This document shows positions 43,798 through 52,488 of a stretch of DNA of 64,000 bases, in pieces. The DNA is from an uncultured Lachnospiraceae bacterium. GTDB taxonomy: Bacteria > Bacillota > Clostridia > Lachnospirales > Lachnospiraceae. The stretch's first letter is position 1. Every line of letters starts with the position of its first letter. The position numbers and the translations under genes are program-made. Below the pieces are notes generated by a model that saw only the letters and a program-made list of their open reading frames with translations, ran no database searches and was not told the origin of the DNA. The stretch lies in assembly GCA_910585765.1 (NCBI GenBank), contig CAJUES010000005.1:44153-108152 (forward strand). The letters are read 5' to 3'.

Positions 43798-45468
43798 ATG
43801 GCATTTCGAGTGGGTGTTGGGGAAACCGATTTTGCGGATCTGCGAAGATCGGGTAAATACTATGTGGACAAGACAGAGATCCTATATGAGCTTGTGGAGG
43901 AGACAGAAAATAAAGTTACATTGTTTACCAGACCGCGCAGATTTGGCAAGACATTGATGATGAACATGATGTCGAATTTTTTCAGCATCAGGAAAGACAG
44001 CAGGGAAATTTTTGAAGGGCTTCGGATAACAAAACACAAAACATTTTGTGAGAAATGGATGAATCAATGTCCGGTCCTGTTCATCTCCTTTAAGGATGTG
44101 GAAGCTGAGACTTATGAGGGCGCATACAAGATGCTTCAGACGAGACTGGCAGATGTGTGTAAGGAATGGGAGTCCTTATATAAAGAAGAGCGCGTTAATG
44201 CGGCTGATCGCAAAGTGTTTAAAGAACTTATGTTTGAAACTGCAAAGGAAAGTGATGTGAGAAGTTCCCTGAAAATCATCATGCGAATGATGCATGCGGT
44301 CTATGGCAGAAAGGTGATCCTGCTGATTGACGAATATGACGTGCCGATCGCCAGGGCGAATGAGATGAGCGCGGTGGGGAATCCGTTTTATTCTGCCATG
44401 CTTGCGGTGCTCAGAGGACTGATGGGAACGGCGCTTAAGGACAACGAATTTCTTGAGTTTGCCGTGATCACAGGCTGTCTTCGCATAGCAAAAGAGAGCA
44501 TTTTTACAGGCACGAATAACTTTTCATCGTATTCTGTGCTGGATGCGGATTTTTCCGGATTCTTTGGTTTTACCGGGGATGAAGTGACAGAACTGCTTTT
44601 GGCAGCTGACAGGGAGGACAAGGCGGAAATGATCAAAGAGTGGTATGACGGTTATGTGTTCGGCGATAGCTTTGTGTACTGCCCGTGGGATGTGATGAAT
44701 TATCTCTCTGCCCTGAAAAAGAGGCGAAATGCCAAACCGAAGAACTACTGGAAAAACACTAGCCACAATGGGGTACTGCTCACATTTGTAAAGAGAACAG
44801 ATTTCAAGGTGAAAGGTAAATTTGAGATCCTGATGAACAAAGGTACGATCGTACAGACAGTTTCGGATGATCTCACCTATGACACACTGCATTCGTCGGA
44901 GGATCATCTGTGGAGTGTACTCCTGATGACAGGATATCTCACGAAAGCAGATGAAAAGGAGGAGGGAGAGACAGTCAGGCTGCGGATCCCAAACAGAGAG
45001 ATCGCTTCTATATTTGAGGACACTGTTGTGGAATTATTTCGGCAAACGATAGACAACAGTGCCCGGAAATCTATGATGGATGCGCTGTGGAACGGTGACG
45101 AACAGGAGGCTTCCAAGGTGATTTCAGATCTGTTATGGAGGACGATCAGTTACAATGATTATCATGAGGACTATTACCATGCCTTTCTTGCAGGTGTCTT
45201 TGTCGGATTGGGTTACGAGGTAGAGTCCAATAAGGAGAAGGGGCTTGGCAGACCGGATATACTCCTGAAGGATGATGACAACCGCCGTGCAATGATCATA
45301 GAAGCAAAGAGGTCCATGAAAGAAGAGGATATGGATCAGGACTGTGACGCGGCTGTCAGCCAGATCGTCAACAAGAAGTATGCAGATGGGCTTTGCGGTT
45401 ATACGCGGATCCGCTGTTATGGGATAGCCTTTTTTCAGAAACATGCCAGGGTGAAACGAATGCAGTGA
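43798..45468 (+). CDS. AAA-ATPase with PD-(D/E)XK nuclease-like domain
   Basis: The 556-residue protein belongs to the AAA-ATPase-like/PDDEXK_9 family that is common and often multi-copy in gut anaerobes. It starts with FRVGVGETDFADLRRSG, has a P-loop-like TRPRRFGKTLMM near residue 44, Walker B VILLIDEYD near 173, and a C-terminal nuclease-like core GRPDILL and MIIEAKRS near 493-510. The biological role is unknown. The coding sequence is more AT-rich than its neighbours, a sign of transfer. GGGGAGG (43783-43789) precedes ATG 43798. No terminal repeats of a mobile element are seen. Confidence 0.88.
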   Translation: MAFRVGVGETDFADLRRSGKYYVDKTEILYELVEETENKVTLFTRPRRFGKTLMMNMMSNFFSIRKDSREIFEGLRITKHKTFCEKWMNQCPVLFISFKDVEAETYEGAYKMLQTRLADVCKEWESLYKEERVNAADRKVFKELMFETAKESDVRSSLKIIMRMMHAVYGRKVILLIDEYDVPIARANEMSAVGNPFYSAMLAVLRGLMGTALKDNEFLEFAVITGCLRIAKESIFTGTNNFSSYSVLDADFSGFFGFTGDEVTELLLAADREDKAEMIKEWYDGYVFGDSFVYCPWDVMNYLSALKKRRNAKPKNYWKNTSHNGVLLTFVKRTDFKVKGKFEILMNKGTIVQTVSDDLTYDTLHSSEDHLWSVLLMTGYLTKADEKEEGETVRLRIPNREIASIFEDTVVELFRQTIDNSARKSMMDALWNGDEQEASKVISDLLWRTISYNDYHEDYYHAFLAGVFVGLGYEVESNKEKGLGRPDILLKDDDNRRAMIIEAKRSMKEEDMDQDCDAAVSQIVNKKYADGLCGYTRIRCYGIAFFQKHARVKRMQ

Positions 45469-45515
45469 ATCGCTCAGTCATGATACAGCAAATATCCGTG
45501 ATCGGGCGTTGAAAC

Positions 45516-45549
45516 ATTTTGAGGGGATGATCTATCCCCTCGTCAAAAT
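45516..45549. terminator. Hairpin between convergent genes
   Basis: GAGGGGAT (45521-45528) and ATCCCCTC (45534-45541) form a perfect eight-base stem, with ATTTT and AAAAT just outside. It covers the stop codon of the minus-strand DUF1294 gene. A real T-tract is missing on both strands, so its strength is uncertain. Confidence 0.45.
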
Positions 45550-45807
45550 GAATACCGCGAGCAAAATCTGCAGGACCAGGATCGCAGGCATCCCGTACAC
45601 AAAGTACCAGTGCCTGGTCTTGTGGCGGAACATGCGCATGCCAAGGATGGAACCGACGCTTCCGCCGAGGAGGGCGATGAGAAAGAGCGTGGACTCCCGG
45701 ACGCGCCAGAGATGCCTGACCGCCTTTCTCTTGTCGATGCCCATCACGGCGAATCCGGTCAGATTGATCACGGTGAGATATAGTGCGACAAAATAAAGTA
45801 TGTTCAT
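45532..45807 (-). CDS. DUF1294 membrane protein
   Basis: The 91-residue protein has three hydrophobic segments and the family pattern GFAVMGIDKRKAVRHLWRVRE, then LLGGSVGSILGMRMFRHKT and YFVYGMP. The function is unknown. A weak ribosome site (AAGAGAAC) precedes the start at 45807. It follows argG on the same strand with 45 bases between, so it may be read from the argG promoter. Confidence 0.88.
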   Translation of the reverse strand: MNILYFVALYLTVINLTGFAVMGIDKRKAVRHLWRVRESTLFLIALLGGSVGSILGMRMFRHKTRHWYFVYGMPAILVLQILLAVFILTRG

Positions 45808-45852
45808 ATTGTTCTCTTACAGTTTAAACCATGTTTGAAGATCGTTTCTGCC

Positions 45853-47073
45853 CTAATTTTTCTTTTCATTCTCCTGCATCTTCATCGCGCGCACCTTGCA
45901 GGACAGCCCGAAGAGGTTGATAAAGCCCTCGGCGTCATGGTGGTCGTAGAGGTCGCCTGTCGTGAAGGAGGCAATGCTTTCATTGTACAGCGAGTACGGG
46001 CTTGTCTCGCCAGCCTTGATGATGTTTCCCTTGTAGAGCCTGAACTTCACCTCGCCTGTCACGTACTCCTGCGTCTTCTCGATAAACGCCTGGATCGCCT
46101 CGCGCTTGGGTGTGAACCATTTCCCCTCGTACACCGTGTCGGCAAGCTTGTTGCCCATCTCCTTCTTCAAGGTGTAGGTATCGCGGTCGAGGATCAGCTC
46201 CTCGAGCTGCTGGTGTGCCTCCATCAGGATCGTTCCGCCAGGTGTCTCGTAGACACCGCGCGATTTCATGCCGACAACGCGGTTCTCCACGATGTCGACG
46301 ATGCCGATGCCGTGCCTGCCGCCGAGCCGGTTCAGCTCTTTGATGATGTCGGAAACCTTCATTTCCCTGCCGTTCACGGTCTTTGGAACACCCTTTTCGA
46401 AAGTCATCGTCACGTATTCGCCCTCGTCCGGCGCTTTCTCCGGCGTGGTGCCAAGGACGAGCAGATGGTCATAGTTTGGCTCGTTTGCAGGATCCTCGAG
46501 CTCGAGTCCCTCGTGGCTGATGTGCCAGATATTCCGGTCGCGGCTGTAGGAGCTGTCTGCGGAGAACGGAAGATGGATGCCGTGAGCTTTGCAGTACTCG
46601 ATCTCGGACTCGCGGGAATCCATCGTCCACTTGTCGTTTCTCCACGCGGCGATGATCTTGATGTCGGGAGCAAGCGCCTTGATGCCGAGCTCGAAACGGA
46701 TCTGGTCGTTGCCCTTTCCGGTCGCGCCGTGGCAGATGGCAGTCGCGCCCTCTTTCCTTGCGATCTCGACAAGCTTTTTCGCGATGAGCGGTCTTGCCAT
46801 GGAAGTGCCCAGCAGATATTTGTTCTCATAGACGGCGTTTGCCTGCACGCAGGGAACGATGTACTCGTCGCAGAATTCGTCGATCACATTTTCAATATAA
46901 AGCTTCTCCGCGCCGCAGGATTTTGCGCGCTCCTCGAGTCCGTCAAGCTCCTCCTCCTGTCCGCAGTCGACGCAGACACAGATGACCTCGTAGTCAAAAT
47001 TCTCCTTCAACCAGGGGATGATCGCGGTGGTGTCGAGACCGCCGGAATAGGCAAGTACAACTTTTTCTTTCAT
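45853..47073 (-). CDS. argG: Argininosuccinate synthase
   Basis: ArgG joins citrulline and aspartate with ATP to argininosuccinate. The 406-residue protein has the N-type ATP pyrophosphatase P-loop AYSGGLDTT at residues 8-16, GATGKGNDQIRFE near 115-127, and NRLGGRHGIGIVD near 235. The start at 47073 is preceded by AAAAAGGAGAACC; the open frame continues 14 codons upstream without support. It is the only arginine gene here on the minus strand and lies behind an ArgR-like promoter region. argH is not seen in the window. Confidence 0.97.
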   Translation of the reverse strand: MKEKVVLAYSGGLDTTAIIPWLKENFDYEVICVCVDCGQEEELDGLEERAKSCGAEKLYIENVIDEFCDEYIVPCVQANAVYENKYLLGTSMARPLIAKKLVEIARKEGATAICHGATGKGNDQIRFELGIKALAPDIKIIAAWRNDKWTMDSRESEIEYCKAHGIHLPFSADSSYSRDRNIWHISHEGLELEDPANEPNYDHLLVLGTTPEKAPDEGEYVTMTFEKGVPKTVNGREMKVSDIIKELNRLGGRHGIGIVDIVENRVVGMKSRGVYETPGGTILMEAHQQLEELILDRDTYTLKKEMGNKLADTVYEGKWFTPKREAIQAFIEKTQEYVTGEVKFRLYKGNIIKAGETSPYSLYNESIASFTTGDLYDHHDAEGFINLFGLSCKVRAMKMQENEKKN

Positions 47074-47089
47074 AATAGGTTCTCCTTTT

Positions 47090-47171
47090 TGTATAAATAT
47101 TATTGTCTGAAACAACTTCTATATGCTACTATACATCATTGGGATGTATAAATCAAGTGTAAATTTATACA
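47090..47171. promoter_or_regulatory. ArgR-like operator sites over the argG promoter
   Basis: TGTATAAAT occurs at 47090-47098 and 47145-47153, and its inverse ATTTATACA at 47163-47171. TATACATC (47130-47137) and GATGTATA (47143-47150) form a further palindrome. The sites resemble clostridial ARG boxes. They cover the argG -35, spacer and -10, and one lies beside the ribosome site, so repression by ArgR with arginine is likely. Confidence 0.6.
47128..47156 (-). promoter_or_regulatory. argG promoter
   Basis: On the minus strand TTGATT (47151-47156), a 17-base spacer and TATAGT (47128-47133). The spacer is filled by the TATACATC/GATGTATA palindrome, so a bound repressor would block RNA polymerase. 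Confidence 0.7.
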
Positions 47172-47180
47172 GTTTTTTGA

Positions 47181-47208
47181 TTGACAAATTCAGATAAAAG
47201 TGTAAAAT
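47181..47208 (+). promoter_or_regulatory. Plus-strand promoter-like sequence upstream of the palindromic element
   Basis: A perfect TTGACA (47181-47186), a 16-base spacer and TAAAAT (47203-47208), diverging from argG. Its transcript would run through the structured element before the GNAT gene. Confidence 0.5.
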
Positions 47209-47272
47209 TAGAAAAAAGATTGAATAGTATTCATTGGTTTATGAATAATAATTCAAAGAAAATTGTATCAGA

Positions 47273-47410
47273 TTCAGCCCGGGACTTCGCACTACGCTGC
47301 GAAGTCCGTGAGAAAGCATAGTGGTTGAGATGCATCAAGCCAACCGCGAAGCGGTTTTTGCATGGCTCGATGCCTGAAACAGGAAGCCGAAGGCTGAACT
47401 GTTACCTGAT
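47273..47410. repeat. Structured palindromic element between argG and the GNAT gene
   Basis: It holds three hairpins: GGACTTCGC (47282-47290) with GCGAAGTCC (47299-47307); a nested one with GCATCAAGCC (47332-47341) and GGCTCGATGC (47364-47373) around AACCGC/GCGGTT (47342-47356); and AGCC/GGCT at 47385-47395. The first part recurs, inverted, at 60156-60182 with two differences in 27 bases. It looks like a dispersed REP/MITE-like element. Confidence 0.65.
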
Positions 47411-47434
47411 TTTAGATTATTTTGGTGAAAATAG

Positions 47435-47463
47435 TTGTATTTCTTCCTATAATAAACTATTAT
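47435..47463 (+). promoter_or_regulatory. Sigma-A-type promoter for the GNAT-argJ genes
   Basis: TTGTAT (47435-47440), a 17-base spacer and TATTAT (47458-47463), with transcription expected near 47470, 30 bases before the GNAT start. Confidence 0.7.
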
Positions 47464-47499
47464 GGTAAGAGGTCTTTTAGGGAAGGATGGCATTTCGAT

Positions 47500-47943
47500 A
47501 TGGTGAGGTTGATGACGGTCGGGGATTACGACCAGGTGCGTGCATTGTGGATGACGATCAGGGGATTTGCCATCAGGAGCATTGACGATTCGCGGGAAGG
47601 TGTCGCGCGCTTTCTGCGGCGGAACCCGACGACAAGTGTGGTCGCGGTGGAGGACAAAAAGGTTGTGGGCGCGATCCTGTGCGGGCATGACGGCAGGCGC
47701 GGCTGCCTGTATCACGTGTGCGTGAACCCGGAATACCGCAGGCGCGGCATCGGCAAGGCGATGGTCGTGTTTTGCATGGACGCGCTCAAAGCGGAACAGA
47801 TCAACAAAGTGAGCCTGATCGCATTTACCCAGAACGATGTTGGGAATGCGTTCTGGCACAGTGTCGGCTGGAAACAGCGCGAGGATCTGAATTATTATGA
47901 TTTTGTGCTCAACAGTGAAAATATAGAGGCGTTTAACAGGTGA
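47500..47943 (+). CDS. GNAT-family N-acetyltransferase
   Basis: The 147-residue protein has the acetyl-CoA-binding pattern VCVNPEYRRRGIGKAMV near residue 76 and the C-terminal NAFWHSVGWKQRED near 122. Its substrate is not known. As it precedes argJ on the same strand, it could take part in N-acetyl amino acid metabolism, but RimI-type protein acetylation is also possible. ATG 47500 is preceded by GGAAGGA (47481-47487) at a rather long distance; the open frame goes on upstream to 47422. Confidence 0.85.
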   Translation: MVRLMTVGDYDQVRALWMTIRGFAIRSIDDSREGVARFLRRNPTTSVVAVEDKKVVGAILCGHDGRRGCLYHVCVNPEYRRRGIGKAMVVFCMDALKAEQINKVSLIAFTQNDVGNAFWHSVGWKQREDLNYYDFVLNSENIEAFNR

Positions 47944-48041
47944 GTTATATTTGCTCATTGAAAAAGTCGTTTAAAAGTGAAAAAGCTAGAAAAGGTAAGA
48001 TAAAAGATAAGGTAAAAGATATAAGAAAGGAAGCAAAGACA

Positions 48042-49265
48042 ATGAGACAGATACAGGGCGGCGTGACAGCGCCAAAGGGGTTTGAGGCAGCGGGCACGGC
48101 GGCAAACATTAAATATAAGGACAGGATGGACATGGCGCTGATCTACAGCTGTGCACCGTGCAGGGTCGCGGGGACGTTCACGACGAATGTGGTGAAGGCG
48201 GCGCCTGTTTTGTGGGATCAGGAGATCGTGAAAAACAGCCCCTGTGCGCAGGCGGTGATCGTCAATGCCGGGATCGCGAATGCCTGTACGGGTAAACAGG
48301 GCATGGATTACTGCCGCGAGGAGGCGCGCACGGCGTCGGCGCTGCTGGATATTTCCGAAGATGCAGTGCTGGTCGGCTCCACGGGCGTGATCGGCATGCA
48401 GCTTCCGATGGAACGCATCAACGAGGGGATCCGAAAGCTCGTCGCGGCAAAGGACAGCTCGGTCGAGGCGGGAACGACAGCTTCCCGGGCGATCATGACG
48501 ACCGATACCGTCAACAAGGAGATCGCAGTCACGATCGAGCTTGACGGCAAGACAGTGACCATCGGCGGCATGTGCAAGGGTTCCGGCATGATTCATCCAA
48601 ACATGTGTACGATGCTCGCCTACATCACGACGGACGCGGCGATCAGCAGGGAACTTTTGCAGGAGGCATTGAGCAGCAGCATCGTTGATACCTACAACAT
48701 GATATCCGTCGACGGTGACACGTCGACGAACGATACGTGTCTGATACTTGCAAACGCCCTGGCGGGAAATGCCGAGATCACCGAGAAAGGTGCGGCGTAC
48801 GACAGTTTCTGCGAGGCACTCGACTATGTGAACACCTGCCTGGCGAGAAAGATGGCAGGGGACGGCGAGGGCGCGACAGCTTTGTTCGAGACGACGGTGG
48901 TCAACGCGGCGACGAAGCAGGAGGCGCGCACATTGGCAAAGTCGGTGATCGGCTCGAGTCTGTGCAAGGCTGCGATCTACGGTCATGATGCGAATTTCGG
49001 CAGATTTCTGTGCGCACTTGGCTATTCCGGCGTGAAGTTTGACCCGGAGAAGGTGGAGCTTTTCTTTGAGAGCAGGGCTGGCAAAATGCTGATCTACAAG
49101 GACGGCGCGGCGACAGACTACAGCGAGGAGCAGGCGACGAAGATACTGTCGGAGCCGGAGGTCACGGTGCTCGTCGACATGAAGACGGGCACAGAGACAG
49201 CGACGGCGTGGGGCTGTGATCTGACGTATGACTATGTGAAGATCAACGCGGACTACCGTTCGTAG
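48042..49265 (+). CDS. argJ: Bifunctional ornithine acetyltransferase/N-acetylglutamate synthase
   Basis: ArgJ moves the acetyl group from N-acetylornithine to glutamate, recycling it in arginine synthesis, and may also use acetyl-CoA. The 407-residue precursor has the self-cleavage site in KGSGMIHPNMCTMLAY, where Thr of CTML becomes the new N-terminus and nucleophile of the beta chain; the usual Ala before it is Cys here. The C-terminus has GHDANFGR near 346. ATG 48042 is served by AAAGGAAG; an upstream in-frame ATG at 47940 gives an unlikely lysine-rich leader. argC, usually next to argJ, is not seen. Confidence 0.95.
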   Translation: MRQIQGGVTAPKGFEAAGTAANIKYKDRMDMALIYSCAPCRVAGTFTTNVVKAAPVLWDQEIVKNSPCAQAVIVNAGIANACTGKQGMDYCREEARTASALLDISEDAVLVGSTGVIGMQLPMERINEGIRKLVAAKDSSVEAGTTASRAIMTTDTVNKEIAVTIELDGKTVTIGGMCKGSGMIHPNMCTMLAYITTDAAISRELLQEALSSSIVDTYNMISVDGDTSTNDTCLILANALAGNAEITEKGAAYDSFCEALDYVNTCLARKMAGDGEGATALFETTVVNAATKQEARTLAKSVIGSSLCKAAIYGHDANFGRFLCALGYSGVKFDPEKVELFFESRAGKMLIYKDGAATDYSEEQATKILSEPEVTVLVDMKTGTETATAWGCDLTYDYVKINADYRS

Positions 49266-49347
49266 TACAGTGCTGCCTGAATAACGGTGAAAAACAGTGC
49301 CTGATAGAAGGCTGTTGGCAGGTGATGTTTGCGCGGGAGGGAGAGGT

Positions 49348-50175
49348 ATGAGTATTACATTGGCAGAGATTCTGCGGATAAAGGCCGAGAAGGGCTACAG
49401 TGTTTCGAAACTTTCCGAATACAGTGGTGTCCCTGTGGAAACGCTCCAGAAGTTTCTGGCGGGTAACACCACCGACACGATGGAAGCTGATTTGGCGGCA
49501 CTGGAAAACGTACTGTTTCAGGATGCATGTACGTATCATTTAGACGGTATCAGTCCCAATATGGTTGCCGAGGCACAGTCTTATTACAGCACATTGCAAG
49601 GCAAAAAGCGTCAGGGAGAATATACGTTGGAGGATTATCACAATATGCCTGAGGACAGGCGTGCCGAGTTGATCGATGGTGTGATTTATGATATGGCATC
49701 GCCATCGCCGCTGCATCAGATGATCGCGGGTATGGTGTATGCCAGGATCCTGGCATTTATCGAAAAAAATAAAGGCGATTGCATACCCTTTATCGCGCCT
49801 GCCGATGTACAGCTGGACTGTGATGACCGGACGATGGTGCAGCCTGACGTGTTCATCTTGTGTAAACAGGACAGGCTGAGGCGTTTTGGGATCTGTGGGG
49901 CGCCCGACTTCGTGCTGGAGGTCTTATCCGGCTCCACGAGAAAAAAGGATATGACAGTGAAGCTGACCAAATACATGGAAGCAGGTGTAAAGGAATACTG
50001 GGTGATCGATCCGGAAAAAAGGCTGTTGATCGTATATATCGGAGAGGAGGAGGGGATCCCGCGACTCTATCCGCTGCAGGGAGATGTCGGTATGAATCTG
50101 TATGATGGGAATCTGCGGATCGATCTGAATGAAATCAACGGTTTGATTGACAGGTTTGGCAGCCTTGCAGAGTAA
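49348..50175 (+). CDS. Uma2-family (PD-(D/E)XK) protein with N-terminal helix-turn-helix
   Basis: The 275-residue protein has an N-terminal helix-turn-helix-like part ([21 protein letters not shown], about 17-37) and a Uma2 nuclease-like domain from about 90. The likely active-site acids are in AELIDG near 108, VQPDVF near 168 and [10 protein letters not shown] near 190. Uma2 proteins are common but their role is largely unknown. The HTH fusion suggests binding to DNA or to a partner operator. It is inserted between argJ and argB and is a little more AT-rich than they are, which suggests transfer. GGAGGGAGAGG precedes ATG 49348. Confidence 0.85.
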   Translation: MSITLAEILRIKAEKGYSVSKLSEYSGVPVETLQKFLAGNTTDTMEADLAALENVLFQDACTYHLDGISPNMVAEAQSYYSTLQGKKRQGEYTLEDYHNMPEDRRAELIDGVIYDMASPSPLHQMIAGMVYARILAFIEKNKGDCIPFIAPADVQLDCDDRTMVQPDVFILCKQDRLRRFGICGAPDFVLEVLSGSTRKKDMTVKLTKYMEAGVKEYWVIDPEKRLLIVYIGEEEGIPRLYPLQGDVGMNLYDGNLRIDLNEINGLIDRFGSLAE

Positions 50176-50227
50176 GGTGAAGACCTGCATTGGTGCGAAT
50201 AAAATCGGAAAGGAATATGGATATAAA

Positions 50228-51133
50228 ATGAACGAACTGGATATGAACAAGGTTCTGTCAAAGGCGGAGGTGCTGATCGAGGCGCTTCCCTACATACAGA
50301 AATTCAACAGAAAGTATATCGTCGTGAAATACGGCGGGAGTGCCATGAGCAACGAGGAGCTGCAGCGGAATGTCATCAAGGACGTGACGCTCTTGAAGCT
50401 CGTGGGATTTAAGCCGATCATCGTGCACGGCGGCGGCAGGGAGATCAGCCGCTGGGTGGAGAAGGTCGGCATGGAGGCAAGATTTGTGAACGGTCTGCGC
50501 GTCACCGATGATGCGACCATGGAGATCGCGGAGATGGTGCTTGGCAAGGTCAACAAGAGCCTTGTGACGATGGTGCAGGAGCTCGGCGTGAAGGCGGTCG
50601 GTGTCAGCGGGAAGGACGGCGGTCTGCTGAAAGTGGACAGAAAGTACGCGGACGGGCAGGATATCGGCTTTGTGGGGAATATCCGCGAGGTCGATCCCAA
50701 GGTGCTGTTTGACCTGATCGAGAAGGATTTCCTGCCGATCGTTGCGCCGATCGGTCTCGACGACAAGTTTCAGACGTATAATATCAACGCGGACGACGCG
50801 GCGTGTGCCATCGCGAAGGCGGTCGGCGCGGAGAAGCTGGCATTTCTGACGGATATCGAGGGGCTGTACAAGGATATCAACGACAAGTCGTCCTTCATCT
50901 CAAGGATCTCGGCGTCGCAGGCGGAACAGCTCATCGAGGACGGCTTCATCGGCGGCGGCATGCTCCCGAAGCTCGGCAACTGCACCAGCGCGATCAGGAA
51001 CGGCGTCAACCGCGTGCATATCCTCGACGGACGGATCCCGCACTGCCTGCTCTTAGAGATCTTCACCAGAAACGGTATCGGTACGGCGATCGTCAAGGAC
51101 GAGGATCTGGAGAACATGGACGGGGAAGTGTAG
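50228..51133 (+). CDS. argB: Acetylglutamate kinase
   Basis: ArgB phosphorylates N-acetylglutamate, the controlled step of arginine synthesis in many bacteria. The 301-residue protein has the amino acid kinase motifs KYGGSAM near residue 33, VHGGGREIS near 66 and [12 protein letters not shown] near 88, and TDIEGLYKD near 213. The N-terminal helix extension ([17 protein letters not shown]) is typical of arginine-inhibited hexameric forms, so feedback inhibition is likely. ATG 50228 is preceded at some distance by AAAGGA; ATG 50243 is an alternative. The frame overlaps the Uma2 gene's 3' end further upstream. Confidence 0.95.
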   Translation: MNELDMNKVLSKAEVLIEALPYIQKFNRKYIVVKYGGSAMSNEELQRNVIKDVTLLKLVGFKPIIVHGGGREISRWVEKVGMEARFVNGLRVTDDATMEIAEMVLGKVNKSLVTMVQELGVKAVGVSGKDGGLLKVDRKYADGQDIGFVGNIREVDPKVLFDLIEKDFLPIVAPIGLDDKFQTYNINADDAACAIAKAVGAEKLAFLTDIEGLYKDINDKSSFISRISASQAEQLIEDGFIGGGMLPKLGNCTSAIRNGVNRVHILDGRIPHCLLLEIFTRNGIGTAIVKDEDLENMDGEV

Positions 51134-51222
51134 CGTGCGCTATTCGGTTGGCGTTCGAGGGAACGGGCTGCACAAAGAGTGATGCAGCGGAGAGTTAGTA
51201 CAGGGTAAATGGAGATCAGACT

Positions 51223-52422
51223 ATGAATATGAAGGAATACATTGAGGAAGCCGAGTCCGCGCTGCTTCACACCTACAACCGCTATCAGATCGTGTGGGAC
51301 AGGGGCGACGGCATGTACCTGTACGATATCGAGGGGAAAAAATACCTCGATTTCGTGGCGGGGATCGCGGTGTTCGCACTCGGGTACAATAACAGGGCGT
51401 ACAATGACGCGCTGAAAGCGCAGATCGACAAGGTGATCCACACATCAAACTATTATTACAATATCCCGGCGGTCGAGGCGGCGAAGAAGCTCAAAAAGAT
51501 CTCGGGCATGGACAGGGTCTTTTTTACAAACAGCGGCGCGGAGGCGGTCGAGGGAGCCTTGAAGGCTGCGAGGAAGTATGCGTTTTTGCGCGACGGGCAT
51601 ACGGACCACGAGATCATCGCCATGAACCACTCCTTCCACGGCAGGACGTTCGGGGCGCTCTCTGTCACGGGAAATCCGCACTACAGGGAGGCGTTCGAGC
51701 CGATGATCGGCAACGTCAGGTTCGCTGATTTCAACGATTTTGAGAGTGTCAGGGCGCAGGTGACGGACAAAACCTGTGCGGTCATCTTTGAGACCGTACA
51801 GGGGGAGGGCGGCATCTACCCGGCGACGGAAGCGTTCATGAGCCAGGTCAGGGCGCTCTGTGACGAGAGGGATATCCTGCTGATATTGGACGAGATCCAG
51901 TGTGGCATGGGACGGACGGGCACGATGTACGCATGGCAGCGCTATGGCATCAGGCCGGATATCATGACGAGTGCCAAGGCGGTCGGCTGCGGCATTCCTG
52001 TCGGGGCGTTTATGATGACGGAGCGGGTGGCACAGCAGTCCCTGACGAGCGGCGACCACGGGACGACCTACGGCGGAAATCCGCTCGCGTGTGCGGCGGT
52101 GTCAAAGGTGATCGATCTTTTTGAGGAACAGGATATACTGAGCAATGTCGGCGAGACAGGGGCATACTTGTATGAGAAGCTCGATGCGCTGGCGGCAAAG
52201 TATGACTGTATCAAGGCGCACAGGGGTGTCGGTCTGATGCAGGGGTTAGAGTGTGGCGGACCTGTGGGGGAGATCATCAACAGGGCGGTCGAGAAGGGGC
52301 TTTTGCTGATCAATGCGGGGACAACTGTTATCCGGTTCATTCCGCCGCTGATCGCGTCAAAGCAGGATGTGGATGACATGACAGTGATCCTGGACGAATG
52401 CTTTTCGGAGATGAACAGATAG
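51223..52422 (+). CDS. argD: Acetylornithine aminotransferase
   Basis: ArgD is a PLP enzyme that makes N-acetylornithine from N-acetylglutamate semialdehyde. The 399-residue protein has FTNSGAEAVEGALKAAR near residue 101, NHSFHGRT near 130, the PLP-binding ILDEIQCGMGRTG near 220 and the Schiff-base lysine in TSAKAVGCG near 250. GGAGAT precedes ATG 51223. It is the last arginine gene of the plus-strand block, 89 bases after argB. Confidence 0.96.
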   Translation: MNMKEYIEEAESALLHTYNRYQIVWDRGDGMYLYDIEGKKYLDFVAGIAVFALGYNNRAYNDALKAQIDKVIHTSNYYYNIPAVEAAKKLKKISGMDRVFFTNSGAEAVEGALKAARKYAFLRDGHTDHEIIAMNHSFHGRTFGALSVTGNPHYREAFEPMIGNVRFADFNDFESVRAQVTDKTCAVIFETVQGEGGIYPATEAFMSQVRALCDERDILLILDEIQCGMGRTGTMYAWQRYGIRPDIMTSAKAVGCGIPVGAFMMTERVAQQSLTSGDHGTTYGGNPLACAAVSKVIDLFEEQDILSNVGETGAYLYEKLDALAAKYDCIKAHRGVGLMQGLECGGPVGEIINRAVEKGLLLINAGTTVIRFIPPLIASKQDVDDMTVILDECFSEMNR

Positions 52423-52488
52423 GAAGCAGGAATTGACATCCCGGCATCCCGGAATCAGAAGGGAGTGCCGGCAGTACGAGGAATATGG

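Noticed and set aside
45835..47151. Long plus-strand reading frame opposite argG
   Set aside because: argG is certain on the other strand, and this frame would run through its promoter.
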